A stretch of 64,000 nucleotides of DNA from Sciurus carolinensis (Eukaryota > Chordata > Mammalia > Rodentia > Sciuridae). The stretch spans positions 34,360,741-34,424,740 of the forward strand of contig NC_062213.1 of NCBI RefSeq assembly GCF_902686445.1, written 5' to 3'. How positions within the stretch are numbered: position 1 is the stretch's first letter; the number at the start of each line of letters is the position of its first letter. A program made the position numbers and the translations under genes. This document shows, in pieces, positions 1-11,037 of this stretch. Under the pieces are notes generated by a model that did not search any database, was not told the DNA's origin, and was given only the letters and a program-made list of their open reading frames with translations.

Positions 1-478
1 TGGAGGTTCCCCTCAATCCACAACTACCACCTGGGCAGGGCAGCCTTCCTAGGCAATGTTCCCAGGGGCCCAGACCTACCTCCTGGGCCTGGGAACCTTG
101 CCCTTCACAGACGAGTCTCCTTAGGCTGCCCCTCCTCAGAGAAGTTGGCTACGCAGCCCCCCTCTGGGCAGCCGCCGGAGCCCCGGTGGGTTGCTCCGAA
201 ACCAAATGCTGTACTGAGCGGCCTCCTCTTCAAAGCTCCCAGTTGTCCATGTTCACTGCTCCAGCAGGGGGAGGGGTGTCTCGCCAGGCAACTCTATTTC
301 ACAAAGTTCCCTGCATTCCGGGACTACCACCCCATCCGGGATGCCTCCCCAACGGGGGAGACTCACCCGGCGGCTTTGAGTTGGTCCCAAGTCTCTCAAT
401 ATCTCCTCTTTTGAATACTGAGTCCTGGAGCAACATGAAATGCAGCCACCCTCTAGTCTGCCATCTTGAAAACCCCCG
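1..478 (-). mobile_element. L1 5' UTR, inverted, cut by the window edge
   Basis: Read on the minus strand from about 478 leftward, this GC-rich block begins with a 'caagatggcagactaga' motif, the usual opening of a mammalian L1 5' UTR, and continues as CpG-rich sequence (for example near 170-215 and 320-375). Its composition differs sharply from the AT-rich remainder of the window. It stops exactly where a forward L1 3' end begins, so the two are probably halves of one insertion with a 5' inversion. The rest of the inverted part would lie left of base 1. L1 5' UTRs act as internal Pol II promoters; whether this copy is active cannot be seen. Confidence 0.75.
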
Positions 479-777
479 GCATTTGTTGATAAATGGATGG
501 AACTGGAGATTATCATGCTAAATGAAATAAGCTAGTCCAAAAAAGTCAAAGTTTTAATGTTTTCTCTGATATGCAGAAGCTAATCCAAAATAAGTAGGGG
601 GATGAAAAAAAAAAAAAAAAAAGAATAGAAGAAAGGTCAGTGGAGTAGACATGGGAATGAAGAGGAATGGGATAGGGAAAGACAGTGGAATGAATTTGAC
701 CTAACATTCCCAGGTACATATATGAACATACGACAGTGAATCTCATCATCATGTACATCCACAAGACACTAATTTAA
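479..777 (+). mobile_element. L1 3' end, sciurid type
   Basis: The sequence matches, segment by segment, the L1 3' end at 37480-37740 in this same window: 'aaatggatggaactggagat', the 'gttttctctgatatg' block, a purine-rich G/A tract, and the 'catcatgtacatccacaa' stretch. The A-run at 604-622 lies in the purine-rich part and is not the terminal tail. The right boundary is uncertain within about 25 bases because an older L1 follows directly. Confidence 0.8.
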
Positions 778-1830
778 AAACTACAACTTATAATTTGTGA
801 TTTTTGCAAAAAAGCAGTGCTTAGAGGAAATTTTATAGCATTAAATGCATATATTACAAATGATAAATCTAAAACCAATAATCTAAGCTTTTTCCTAGGG
901 AAAGAAGAGTGAGTTAAAACTAATGTAAATATAAAAACAGAAATATTAAAAAATTAAAGCAGAAATTAATGAAATTAAAAATAGACAAAAATCAATGACT
1001 CCAAAGTCTAATTCTTTGGAAAAAATAAATCAATATAACTGGTAAACCTCTATCTAGGCTACTCAAGAAAAAAATTGAAGATGCAAATTTCCAATATCAA
1101 AAATGAAGTAGATAATACTACTAAACCAAGAAGAATGAAGGAATAATGAATACTACAAACAACTATAAAAACAAGTCTACATCTATGATTTTAAAAATTA
1201 GATGAATTACACTAATTTTCTTAAAGAAACAAACCAAAAAATGTACACAAGGATAAATAGATAACATGAATATCCCTACATCTATTAAAGATTTTGAATC
1301 ACTAATTAACAATCTTTCCAAAGAAAATACCAGACCCAAAAGGTTTTACTGGTGAATTCTACTAAACATTTAAGAAAGAAATAACAGCAATTCTCTATGA
1401 TTTCTTCCAGAAAATAGAAGTAGAAATAATACTTCCTAACTCATTCTGAGGTCATCATTATCTGGGTGGGGGACAGATATAGAAAAGATAGCTGCAGAAC
1501 ATACATGTAAATTCCTACCCAAGAAACTAGCAAACCTAATCCAACAATGTATAAAAAAATAGCTTCACCTCTCTTAAATGAAAAATCTTATAGAATTTAA
1601 GAGGAATTAGACCTCACAAGCAAGTCAGATTTGTTTGAGTTGTGCAAAGCTGGCTCAGCATTTGAAAATCAGTCAACAGAATCCACCGTTCCCACAAATT
1701 AAGAAAGCAGATCATATAATGATATCCATTGATGTGGAAAAAGTATTTGAAAATATCTAGCATGGATTCTTAGCAAAAGGTCTTTAAAAACTTGAAAAAC
1801 AGGGAAAATTCCTTCATTCAATAAGGAACA
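778..1830 (+). mobile_element. Old L1, ORF2 reverse-transcriptase region, part 1
   Basis: Nucleotide sequence follows the L1 ORF2 pattern for the region leading into the reverse transcriptase, for example 'gaaattttatagcattaaat' near 829 and the 'ataaatcaatataactggta' stretch near 1025. All frames are broken by stops, so it is a dead copy. It resumes at 2211 after an LTR insertion. Confidence 0.75.
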
Positions 1831-2210
1831 TTGTCTCAGTCTGTTTTCTATTACCATAACAAAATATCTGAAACTTGGTAATTAATAAACAGTAGAAGTT
1901 TATTTCCTTCATGTTTAAAAGGATGGAAATGTCTAAGAACACAGCATTAACATTTACTTGATATCAAAATCAACCTGACTTCTGGTGAGATGTTCTTAAT
2001 ACATTCTCATGGTAGAGGGCGTCACATGTCAGGTCAGCTAGCTCTGGTCTCTCTTCCTCTTCTTAATATGCAATCCTGGGGCTCCACCTTCATGACTTCA
2101 CCTAATCCTAATTATCTCCCGAAGACTCTACTTCCAGATTCCATTAGCATATGAATTTGGGAATAAGTTTTCAATGCATGAATTTGGGACACATTCAAAC
2201 CAAGCAAATA
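1831..2210 (-). mobile_element. Solo MaLR LTR (MST/MLT1-like), antisense, nested in L1
   Basis: It opens with the reverse complement of a MaLR 3' end ('gtctgttttctattaccata', then 'ctgaaacttggtaatt') and closes with 'gaatttgggacacattcaaa', the reversed LTR start. The L1 sequence before and after is collinear, so the LTR inserted into an already resident L1. No internal retroviral sequence is present. Confidence 0.75.
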
Positions 2211-4310
2211 TCCACAAGCAACAATCACAACAAAACTCTGAAATTATCATTGTACTTGATGTTGAGAGACTGGACAACTTCCCCCTGAGATTAGAAAAAA
2301 GCAAGTATGTCCTTGCTCACTATTCCTATTCAGCAACAGACTAGAAGTCCTGGATAGTGTAATATGACCAGTAAAAGGAATAAAATGAATGAAGATTAGA
2401 AAGGGGAAAATGTCTTTGTTCTCAAATTACATGATTGTCTAAATAGAAAATCACAACAAATCTGTGAGTCTCCTTAAACCAATAAGCAACTATTTTAGGG
2501 TTGCAAAAATCAATTATTTTCTATAATAATTATTATACAAAATCAATTATTTTCTATAATAATGAATAAGAACTGAGATATAAAATTTATAAAAGTTCTT
2601 CTTATAATAGTACCAAGAAAATTGAAATATTTAGGCATATATGTATCAAAATATGTACAGTATATATATATATATTTTATATATGTGTGTATATATACAG
2701 TATGTGTGGAAAACAAAATACTAATGAAAGAAATTAGTAAAGGGAAAGATAGCCATATTAATGGATTAAAAGACTCAATATTAATGAGATGACAATCTTT
2801 CCAAATTGATTTATGGATTCAATGTAATCCCAATCAAAATTGTGGGAACTACTTTACAGATATTAAACAAACTGATTCTACAATTATATGAATATCAAAA
2901 TCCTAGAATAACAAACATATACCAAAGATGAAAAAAAATGGAGGACTCCACTATTGATTTCAAGACTTGATAGAAGACTAGAATTATTAAGACAGCATAG
3001 CGTAAATGCACAAATAAGCATATAGATCAATGGAAACCAAGTATAAAGCCAGAAATAGAACCACACAAATATAGTCAATTGGTAATTTCTTACTAAGTGC
3101 AAAGGCAATACAATGGAAAAGACTTATCCTTCCAATAAATAGTATAAGAAAAAAAATGGATGTTCATAGTTTTTAAATGTACCTATACACAGACCTTAGA
3201 CCCTCATAAAAACCAAATGCAAATGGGTAGTAGCACTAAATCTGAAACGTCTAGGAGAAAATATAGGAGAAAATCTATATAACATTGGGTTAAGTGATAA
3301 AAGACATCAGCAAAACTATGATACATGAAAAACACAAAAATAATAAAATAAAAATTTAAAACTTCTCCTTGAAAAGTTCTTAAGAGATTAAAAGACAAAC
3401 CATAGATTGAGAAAAAATAATTGCAAGATATCCAATAAAGAACTCACATCCAAAAGATCCAAAAAAATTTAGGGAATTCAACAATTAGACAATAAACCAA
3501 TCAAGGAAATTGACAAACTAGCCCATGAGTCATCTCACCAAAGAAGATAGGTGGCAAATATATATGAAAAGATATTAAATATCATTTGTCTTTGGAGAAT
3601 TGCAAATTAAAGCTGTGAGGTACCACTGCACACCTATTAGAATGAGTAAAATCTAATAAACCAACAATACTAACTTTTGTCAGTGATGTGGACAATAAGA
3701 ATTCTCAGTCATTGTAAAATTGTACAGTCACTTGGAAAACAATCTGACAGTTTCTCACAAAGTTAGACAAACTTTTGCTACATAATTCTGCAATAGCGCT
3801 CATAGGTACTTACCTAACTTATTTGCAAAATTAAATACCCAGGGAAACCTTCACACATACTTTTGCTAGCAGCTATCACCAGAAACTGGAAGCAACAAAG
3901 ATATTCTTTAATAAACAAATACATAAATAGACTGTGATATATTCATGCAATGGAATACTTTCCAGTAATAAAAAATAATACTTCATCCCAGGCAAAGATG
4001 TAGATGAATATTAAATGTATATTTCTCAGTGAACGAAGACTAACTACTGTAATAATTTCACATATATGACATTTTAGGATAGGCAAGCCTGTAGGGATGA
4101 AAACAGATCAGTGATCATCAGGTTTTTAGAGAGGGAGAGGGTTGAATAGGAAGCACAGGAGAATTTTAGGATGTGAAAATATTCTGCATGATACTGTAAT
4201 AGTGAATGTATGACACTATGCATTGTCAAGTCATACATTTAATATCTTCCTTTAGCATACATATTTGTCATAATTAATAAACCAATATTGAGACACTATT
4301 AAGTAAATTC
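2211..4310 (+). mobile_element. Old L1, ORF2 to 3' end, part 2
   Basis: It continues the L1 interrupted at 1830. Recognisable ORF2 landmarks are 'gagagactggacaacttccc' near 2264, the region near 2780-2880, and 'aagaagataggtggcaaata' near 3541. Late L1 sequence of the 'atgtagatgaatattaaatg' type follows near 4000. Multiple stops make it non-coding. The exact 3' end near 4300 is uncertain. Confidence 0.7.
2660..2698. repeat. TA-rich simple repeat inside the old L1
   Basis: Short alternating TA and TG tract expanded within the L1 remnant. Confidence 0.85.
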
Positions 4311-4650
4311 CATACTTTATTCAGTTTTTCTCAGTTTTTTACCTAATCTCCTTTATTGCTTAATAATAAGGGAAACAATGTGAGGTGCATGAGAACTGTC
4401 TGTACTATGTATGCAACCTTTCAGTCAATCCAAAAGTATTCTAAAATACAAAGAACCCACATATGCAAGCACACCCACTGTCCCACCTGCCTCACCCTAC
4501 ATTTTCCTTAATTTTCTGCTCAAAAGTCATCAAGGAGTTGACCATAACCACCCTATTAAAATTGCAACCTGACACCCCATCCAGTACCCCAATCCACCTT
4601 TCCCAAGGACATGTCCACCTTCTGACACATTTTATAATTTATTTACTCAC
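4311..4650. other. Unassigned sequence
   Basis: AT-rich sequence between the old L1 and an antisense LTR. A 75-codon open frame here has no recognisable domain and runs into the LTR, so I treat it as chance. Confidence 0.5.
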
Positions 4651-5035
4651 TGTGTTAGTCAGCATCATGATTACTATAACTTATACTTGAGATAATCAAA
4701 TTACAAAGAGAAAAGGCTTATTTGGGCTAATAATTTTAGAAGATTCTGTCTCTGATTGGTCAGCCCCATTGCCATTGTTTTGGGTGAGGCAGCATTTCTT
4801 GGCAGAAGCACCTAGTAAAGGAACACAACCATTCATCTAGTGACCAGGGAATGAAAGACATGAAGAGACAGGGACTGGGGTCCCACAATCCTCTTCAAGG
4901 GCATGCACCCAGTGACCTAAAGACCTCTCACCAGGCCCCACCTCTCAAAAGTACCTACTTCCCAAGAGTCCCACCCTGAGGAGAAAGCTTCTACCATGTT
5001 GACCTTTGGAGGACACTTAAAATTGAAATTATAAC
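4651..5035 (-). mobile_element. Solo MaLR LTR, antisense
   Basis: It starts with 'tgtgttagtcagcatcatga', the reversed 3' end of a MaLR LTR. Internal landmarks are 'accaggccccacctctcaaa' near 4932 and the reversed 5' part near 5010-5030. No flanking ERV internal region is seen. Confidence 0.7.
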
Positions 5036-5300
5036 TTTCCTTATCTTTATCATTTATTGGCTTCCAATGCAAGAAAGTGAGATTCACAGCACAATTTTGT
5101 TTTGTTCTCTATCTTATCTGAAGAATGTCTAAAATAATGCTTATTACAGATTAGGTATATAAGAAATATCCATTGGACCAATCAATCCTGTTTTCTAAGA
5201 AAAATCAATTTAGGTTATGTGTGTACACATATATGTGAGTGTTTTGTGTCTAACTCTCAATCATCTATGTGTGTGTATCTATCATACATGTATGTACTGA

Positions 5301-5301
5301 T

Positions 5302-5343
<42 letters not shown>

Positions 5344-5360
5344 CATCCATCTATCTATCA
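5301..5360. repeat. (ATCT)n tetranucleotide microsatellite
   Basis: About ten perfect ATCT units followed by a few ATCC variants. Likely length-polymorphic. Confidence 0.97.
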
Positions 5361-5790
5361 TCTCTCTACCTAGCTATCCACTATCTTAGGCTGGAAGGTG
5401 TAGTTCCTGGGACAGCAGCTAAGCCCATAGCTCCTCCATTCTCAACCATATCTGCTCCTTCTGCTTCTACTCCTAGGATGCTTTGTGTTTAACTCCACAA
5501 AGAATAGTGGTACCTTTAACTGCAGGTCATCAAAACTGGAAGCTTAAAGTTTCAGAGATCAACAAGGTCCCAGGCTGTCTTTGTAGTTATAGTTCACACT
5601 TATAGACGTTATGCCCACTCTAACTGCCTGTCTTGATGACTTCAGGCCCAACTTGAGACCCAGAGACAACAGCTATGCATAAACTCTTGAACCAATTCCA
5701 ACAACTCCCTAAGGTGGAATTCCTATATTAAATCCTTTATTATATATCACTCATAGTGGTCTGCTTCTTGGAAAAAAAAAAATCATCCCA
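5361..5790. other. Unassigned sequence
   Basis: Ordinary-composition DNA without a repeat or gene signal I recognise. An A-run sits at about 5772-5781. Confidence 0.5.
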
Positions 5791-5881
5791 ACTAACGTCT
5801 ACTACTAGGTGTTATGCACTTTATATATATTGCCACACTTGATAACCACCAAAAACCTATGTGATCTGCATAAAGGATATT
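5791..5881 (+). mobile_element. MIR SINE, left part
   Basis: 'ctactaggtgttatgcactt' followed by a degenerate 'cattatctcatttaatcctcac'-like stretch and 'ctatgtgatctgcataaagg' fits the first half of the MIR core. The second half appears at 6246, after an insertion. Confidence 0.6.
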
Positions 5882-6245
5882 TGTCAGTGCTGGTTTGTTT
5901 GTTCAGCTGCCCCTTATTTGTTCATGAGGGCATTGTTATGAACTGGAAAGACCCATTTCTCCCTGACACATCTAGGTATGGCCAAGTAACCAAGGCTTGG
6001 ACAACTGGAAGTTCCCATCTGAGATTCTGACTTTGAAAAGTATGATCAAAGAAGCTTTCATGAACCTCCAACCCAGGGTAGAAGGGATAACCCTAACCCA
6101 ACTGTCCTGTGTATGACTTTCTTCAGTATAACATTGTTCCAGCCTATTTTCTGAGCACAATTCTCCAGACTGCTCATGAATTTTGTGAACATTCCTTCCA
6201 GTATATTTATTTTTTGCCTAAGTTTACAATAAAAAAAAAAAACTA
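5882..6245 (+). mobile_element. Unidentified A-tailed insertion inside MIR
   Basis: About 360 bp separates the two halves of one MIR. It ends in a poly(A) run (about 6230-6241) after a 'ttccttccagtatatttatt' segment, which suggests a retroposed origin. I do not recognise the family. Two short minus-strand open frames overlap it but show no domain. Confidence 0.4.
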
Positions 6246-6362
6246 GTGAGAACATATCTATATTTTACAGATAAGGAAAATTAAAGTTCAGAGAAATAAA
6301 GTGATATGCAGTTCCATCCAGATTCAAAAGCTAGTGACCTTAACCAAAACTCCATGATATCT
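6246..6362 (+). mobile_element. MIR SINE, right part
   Basis: 'ttttacagataaggaaaatt' followed by a 'cagagaaataaagtgatatg' stretch, then 'agattcaaaagctagtgacc', follows the second half of MIR in the same orientation as 5791-5881, with an internal deletion. Confidence 0.6.
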
Positions 6363-6745
6363 CCTTTATTTTGTTATTTATTGTTTGTTTGATTCGTTTT
6401 GTCAACAGAATCATTTTTACTAGTTCTATATTGAAAAGCAAAATATTGGTACAAGAAAGCTACATGTAAATACATTAACATTCAGTCTTTTAAAAATATC
6501 AGGAAACTGATACATTATATAATCATGTATTCAGTGGTCTTTAAAATACAATTTAAATTTATTGACAATTTTATTGAACACGTGTAAATTTGTATTTTAT
6601 ACTACAGAAAATGAAATAGATCAGGCAAATACATCTAAGAGAAACTATTCACTAATTCTTAACAGCTTTTCAAATACCATGACCAGCTTCTTCTGTATCA
6701 TGCAGGAATGAACACAGAGCCAGGAAAAAGCCTCTGCAGGTGTTT

Positions 6746-6746
<1 letters not shown>

Positions 6747-6815
<69 letters not shown>

Positions 6816-6820
6816 TTCTT
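6747..6820. repeat. (TC)n dinucleotide microsatellite
   Basis: About 70 bases of alternating TC with one G interruption near 6806. The homopyrimidine run is mirror-symmetric and could adopt triplex structure. Confidence 0.97.
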
Positions 6821-7179
6821 GGATTTGTAGCTCTAGACAGAAAAGTCAAGTGACTTGGGGTTACAGGTGGTTGAGTTCCTCTCTAATTCCTGCATACATT
6901 CCTGGCTTTGGAAGTGAAGAGGACCAGCTGGATGTGTGGATGAGGCTGAAGTTCAGAATTTGTCCTCAGACCTCAACTTGTATGTTGAGAACAACCAGTT
7001 CCTGGAAATGGATTCAGTACCTCTTATGAGACACAGAAGGATAATTCTGGCAGCAGTCATGCTAAGCTGATCAAAATGGCCCTGATCAAAAGGAAAGAAT
7101 AAGAAAAAGCACCCTAAAATTATTATTGCACAGACCAAATAGCTGTTAAATGAAGTACAGTAATATTAGAAAGCTAGTA

Positions 7180-7505
7180 AATTTATTTTCCAAAGAATAA
7201 TGCAGAAAAGGAGAATTGGGGAAATATTTACATTTCCTATGTCTTTTACTAAATTTATGAAGAAGGAATTTGGTCATACAATACATATTAACATATTTGA
7301 AAGGATTGAAATTATACCAAGTATGTTCTCTAACCACAGAAAGTTAAATAGAAATCAACAACAGGAGGAAATTTAGAAATCTACAAATATTTGGAAATTA
7401 AACAACAGATTTTTAAATAACCCATGGGTTGAAGAAGAAGTTCCATGGGAAATTAGAAAGTATTTTGATCTGTCTAAAAATAAATTTGCCAAGAATAAAT
7501 AATAT
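7180..7505 (+). mobile_element. L1 ORF2 fragment
   Basis: The order 'attgaaattataccaagtat', 'gaaatcaacaacaggaggaa', 'atttggaaattaaacaacag' matches the ORF2 region between the endonuclease and reverse-transcriptase domains. The fragment is truncated at both ends and full of stops. Confidence 0.75.
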
Positions 7506-7539
7506 GAACTTGAAATATTAGTAAACTAATCACAAACAA

Positions 7540-7762
7540 TAGCTAATGTGTTTTGAGTGTTTACAATGTGTCTGGCATTTTGCAAACACATTCTTCTCTA
7601 ACTCCCCCTGCATCCCAATGAGATGGATACTGTCATTTAATCCCTGTTCAAAAGATGAAGACGATGAATCTCAGAAAGGCACATCAAGAAAGTCGTAGAG
7701 TGAGGCTTCAACTCAGCTCTGACACCAAAATCTTGTTTTCAATCAATAAGCTATACTCCTAA
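7540..7762 (+). mobile_element. MIR SINE
   Basis: It follows the MIR consensus from the 'tgttttgagtgtttacaatg' start through 'caatgagatggatactgtca', 'agatgaagacgatgaatctc' and the degenerate end near 7760. Nearly full length and strongly diverged. Confidence 0.75.
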
Positions 7763-9486
7763 CACAAAATGAATATGACCTATGGTTATTTATTAAGTTT
7801 GTTTAAAATCAAGGAAGTAATTAAAAAATGCACACTCTGAAAAGGGGTGGCATTTTGGTTTAAAGAGGCACACTTGAGTTTGGAATTCCATGTTCCTGAG
7901 CATAGAGCTGTGCTGAAGAACATTCAGGTGAGGATGAGGGGAAAGAGGGAGAAGGCAGTTTATGGATATACACTACTAATTTCCCAGTTAGAGGAAAAAT
8001 AAGTGATTTTTCTAAAACTGGTTTTAAAATTCTCACAAAGGTAAGAAATTGAAGCATTTATTTAATAACCAGTGTCCTTGAACTATAAAATGAATATGAT
8101 ATTCTGTGCTCTGAAGCTACTGACATTCTTCCAGAATCAGATGATGCAGATGAAATTGCAAATGATTTAAATAGGGATTCCCAAGAAACAGATTCTGAGA
8201 TGTAGATTAGTGTGCAGGAAGTTTTGAGAAAGAACTCTTTGTAATGCTATCTGTGAGGGAAAAAAGGTGTTTCTCATGCCTCATGATCAAGTTTCCCATC
8301 TCAAAAAATCTTTGCAATCAAAGATTTCATGCAAAATAAAATCAAGATGAAGAGTCATCTATACAATTGGACATTATTTCTACCAGATAAAAGTCAGAAA
8401 GTCAACAAAGAGAAAGTTGCCTTGTGAGCAATAATCAATTTATATTTTATTCCATTCATGAAAACTTACATGTAACAAGGTAGACACATTTTTGAATGCC
8501 ATATTAGGTTAGAATAGTATCCCATTCAATCCACTTTTTTATCTTTGGAACTCCCCATTAGAAAATGTGTTCTTAGAGATGAAGCTTTTATAAAGTATCA
8601 ACATCACTGATAAAGGAAATAAATTTGTTTTGACAAAGACGGATTATGGTAGGAAAGAATTCCATGACAGGTCTATAAATTCATGCTTCAACTGAATTTT
8701 CATACTATTTATATTACAATTAGAGACTGGGTATATGTGAAACTAAATGTAAAATTCCTTAAATTCTCTGTGATTCTCAACCGCCTCTGCTGATGAATGC
8801 CAAATCAATCATCTCAAGCAACAACCTCTTCCCTAAGCTCCAGATTTTTATATCCAGCTGTCTGCTGTGCATTGCACTTGTATGCTCCATAAACACCTGG
8901 AGCTCACTGAGTTCAAGGATAATGATTAGGTTACCTTCGTGTCCAAGCCTGACCTTCCTACAAGATCACCTATCTCTATGAACAGGACCACTATACACCA
9001 TGGCCAAAGACTTCCTCTGTTTCACATCTTCTCAACACATCTATTGGTTTGAACACCTTATTATTCTTTTTATTCCCTCTGCTACTAATTTAAGCCCTTA
9101 TTTTCCACATCAATCTTAGTTTTCATAAATAAAACTATCTCTTAACTACTCTTCCTGCTTTGTTTCTAGTCCTTCTCCAGTTTTTTCTCACTAGAATGAG
9201 ACTTTACAATAAAAATTGAAGCTGCAACTTCTCTGCTTATTTCCATTGTCCATGAAATCAAATTCACCTTCCTGGACCATTGTCCAAAAGCTAGTTCTTC
9301 TGGCCCCTTTCCAGTGTTCCTTCCCAACCATGCCTGATGTTCTTCCACCTTCTGATCTACACTGAAGTTATGGTAAAAACACAAATAGTCCTGGAAATAT
9401 TTGTCTCAAACATTTTTTCCTTGGAATGGAACATACTTCATCCTCTTCTTTTACCTTTAAGATAGTCCTTCAAGACTGACTCACAG
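7763..9486. other. Unassigned sequence
   Basis: No gene or confident repeat is seen across about 1.7 kb. Short open frames at 7860-8057 (minus), 8793-8981 (plus) and 9166-9384 (minus) have no recognisable domain, no usable splice context and no low-stop neighbourhood. A block near 7800-7840 resembles one near 11766-11806. Confidence 0.5.
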
Positions 9487-9912
9487 AGTTTTAGTTAGCT
9501 TTTTTACTTCTGTGACAAAAAGGCCCAACAAGAACAATAGTAGAGGAGGAAAAATTTATCTGGCACTCACAGTTTCAGAGGTCTCTGGCCAAAGACAGCT
9601 ACTTCCATTGCTCTAGGCCGGAGGTGAGGCAGAACATCATGGTGGAAGTATGTGGTGAAGGGACATGACCACTAGGAAGCAGAGAGAGACTTCTCCTCTC
9701 ACCAAGGGCAAAACATATAGTCAAAGACATGCCCCAATGACCCACCTCCTCCAGCCACATCCTACCCAACTACAGTTACCATCCCATTAATCCCTATTAG
9801 GAGATTAACATGCTGATTAGTTTAACACTCTCATAACTCAATTGTTTCAACTCTAAATTTCTTGCATAGTCTCACTCATGAGCTTTTTGGAGACACCGCA
9901 TATCTAAACCAT
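9487..9912 (-). mobile_element. Solo MaLR LTR, antisense
   Basis: It begins with 'agttttagttagctttttta', the reversed LTR 3' end. It continues through the central 'catcatggtggaagtatgtg' and 'ccccaatgacccacctcctc' blocks and ends with 'ctttttggagacaccgcata', the reversed 5' part. Length of about 425 bp is near full size for the family. Confidence 0.75.
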
Positions 9913-10790
9913 GAAACAACTTGGGTGCCAAATCACAAAGAGGACAAAGAAATGTTTATAGACCTCCAGCCTCATCAATAGTACAGAATATTTCTATTGC
10001 TGCTTTAGTTTTTTAAACTTTTTGATCTGCTCTATCTCCAGGATAGGTAGCCAAATCTCAACAAAGAAGTTATGTTTTGACAAAATAGGAATCACTGTTC
10101 ATCCCAAATGGTTTCTATCTTCTACTCTGCAAACATGATAAGACAAGGAATTAGTGATTGCTTTTCTCACTACTTGAAATTAGATAGGAAAAATATTACA
10201 AAGAACACTACTATCTCCCCCAAAATTATCATTCATGCTGACACTAAGACAAAGCAGAAGAGTAGAAGAAACTTGAGTTTTAGTAAAAGAAATTGTAACA
10301 GACACCTTTGAAGTATCTGTGTGGCCCAAAACCAATGCCATCTTCCTGTGAACTATTCCCAACCATATCACTATGGAAGTAGGATTCTAGTATCCATGTT
10401 CATGGGAAAAGATCTTACTTCTTGGCCATATTGATTATGCAAGGAGTGGGAATCTCATCTAGACTGAGACATTGGACATCTTTTCCATAAGAATTTACAT
10501 TTGAGATTGAGATTTAACATGTAACATATGAACTCAGCTGTAAGACAGCCGTGTTGTCTAACATAGACCTGATTTTCTGAGGTAAGAGGCGGGGATCAGA
10601 GAGAGAATGAAGACTGCCTTTACCTTCCAGTTTTCATTTTCATATTTTCTTAGCACCTACACAAATTTCATGACCTTACTTGCTATATTCTCATAATAAT
10701 AACTTATTAATTACTTCTCTTACTTAGAACCAAGAGAATCCTTACTAATACAGAAATAATTGGTTACAATTCCAAATATCTACCTTATGA
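9913..10790. other. Unassigned sequence
   Basis: No feature recognised. Two short overlapping frames at 10108-10371 on opposite strands are uninformative. Confidence 0.5.
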
Positions 10791-10885
10791 GCTTCAATTT
10801 TAATAATTTCTTCCACAAGCACTTTTGGAGTGTCTTCTGTGTGCTGGAAACTATGTTGATGGATACTGAGAATGCAAAGGTAACT
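10791..10885 (-). mobile_element. L2 3' end fragment, antisense
   Basis: 'cacttttggagtgtcttctg' and 'tgtgctggaaactatgttga' follow the reversed L2 3' end pattern (short form of 'gagcacctactgtgtgcc'). Short and diverged, so tentative. Confidence 0.45.
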
Positions 10886-10995
10886 TCATCAGTATCCTTT
10901 ACAAATCTGTAAATCTAAACTTCAGCTCCATCTTCTATTTAATAAAAATAATAGCAACTGTGTAATATCAGACTCAGGACAAGATGCAAGTGAGA

Positions 10996-11034
<39 letters not shown>

Positions 11035-11037
11035 TAT
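10996..11037. repeat. (TA)n microsatellite
   Basis: Alternating TA with one TG step in the middle; self-complementary. Confidence 0.95.

Noticed and set aside
145..516. Frames of 87-111 codons in the first 500 bases
   Set aside because: They are readings of the inverted L1 5' UTR, which is noncoding.
5301..5360. Regular repeat that could look like a CRISPR array
   Set aside because: It is a tetranucleotide microsatellite without spacers, in a mammalian genome.
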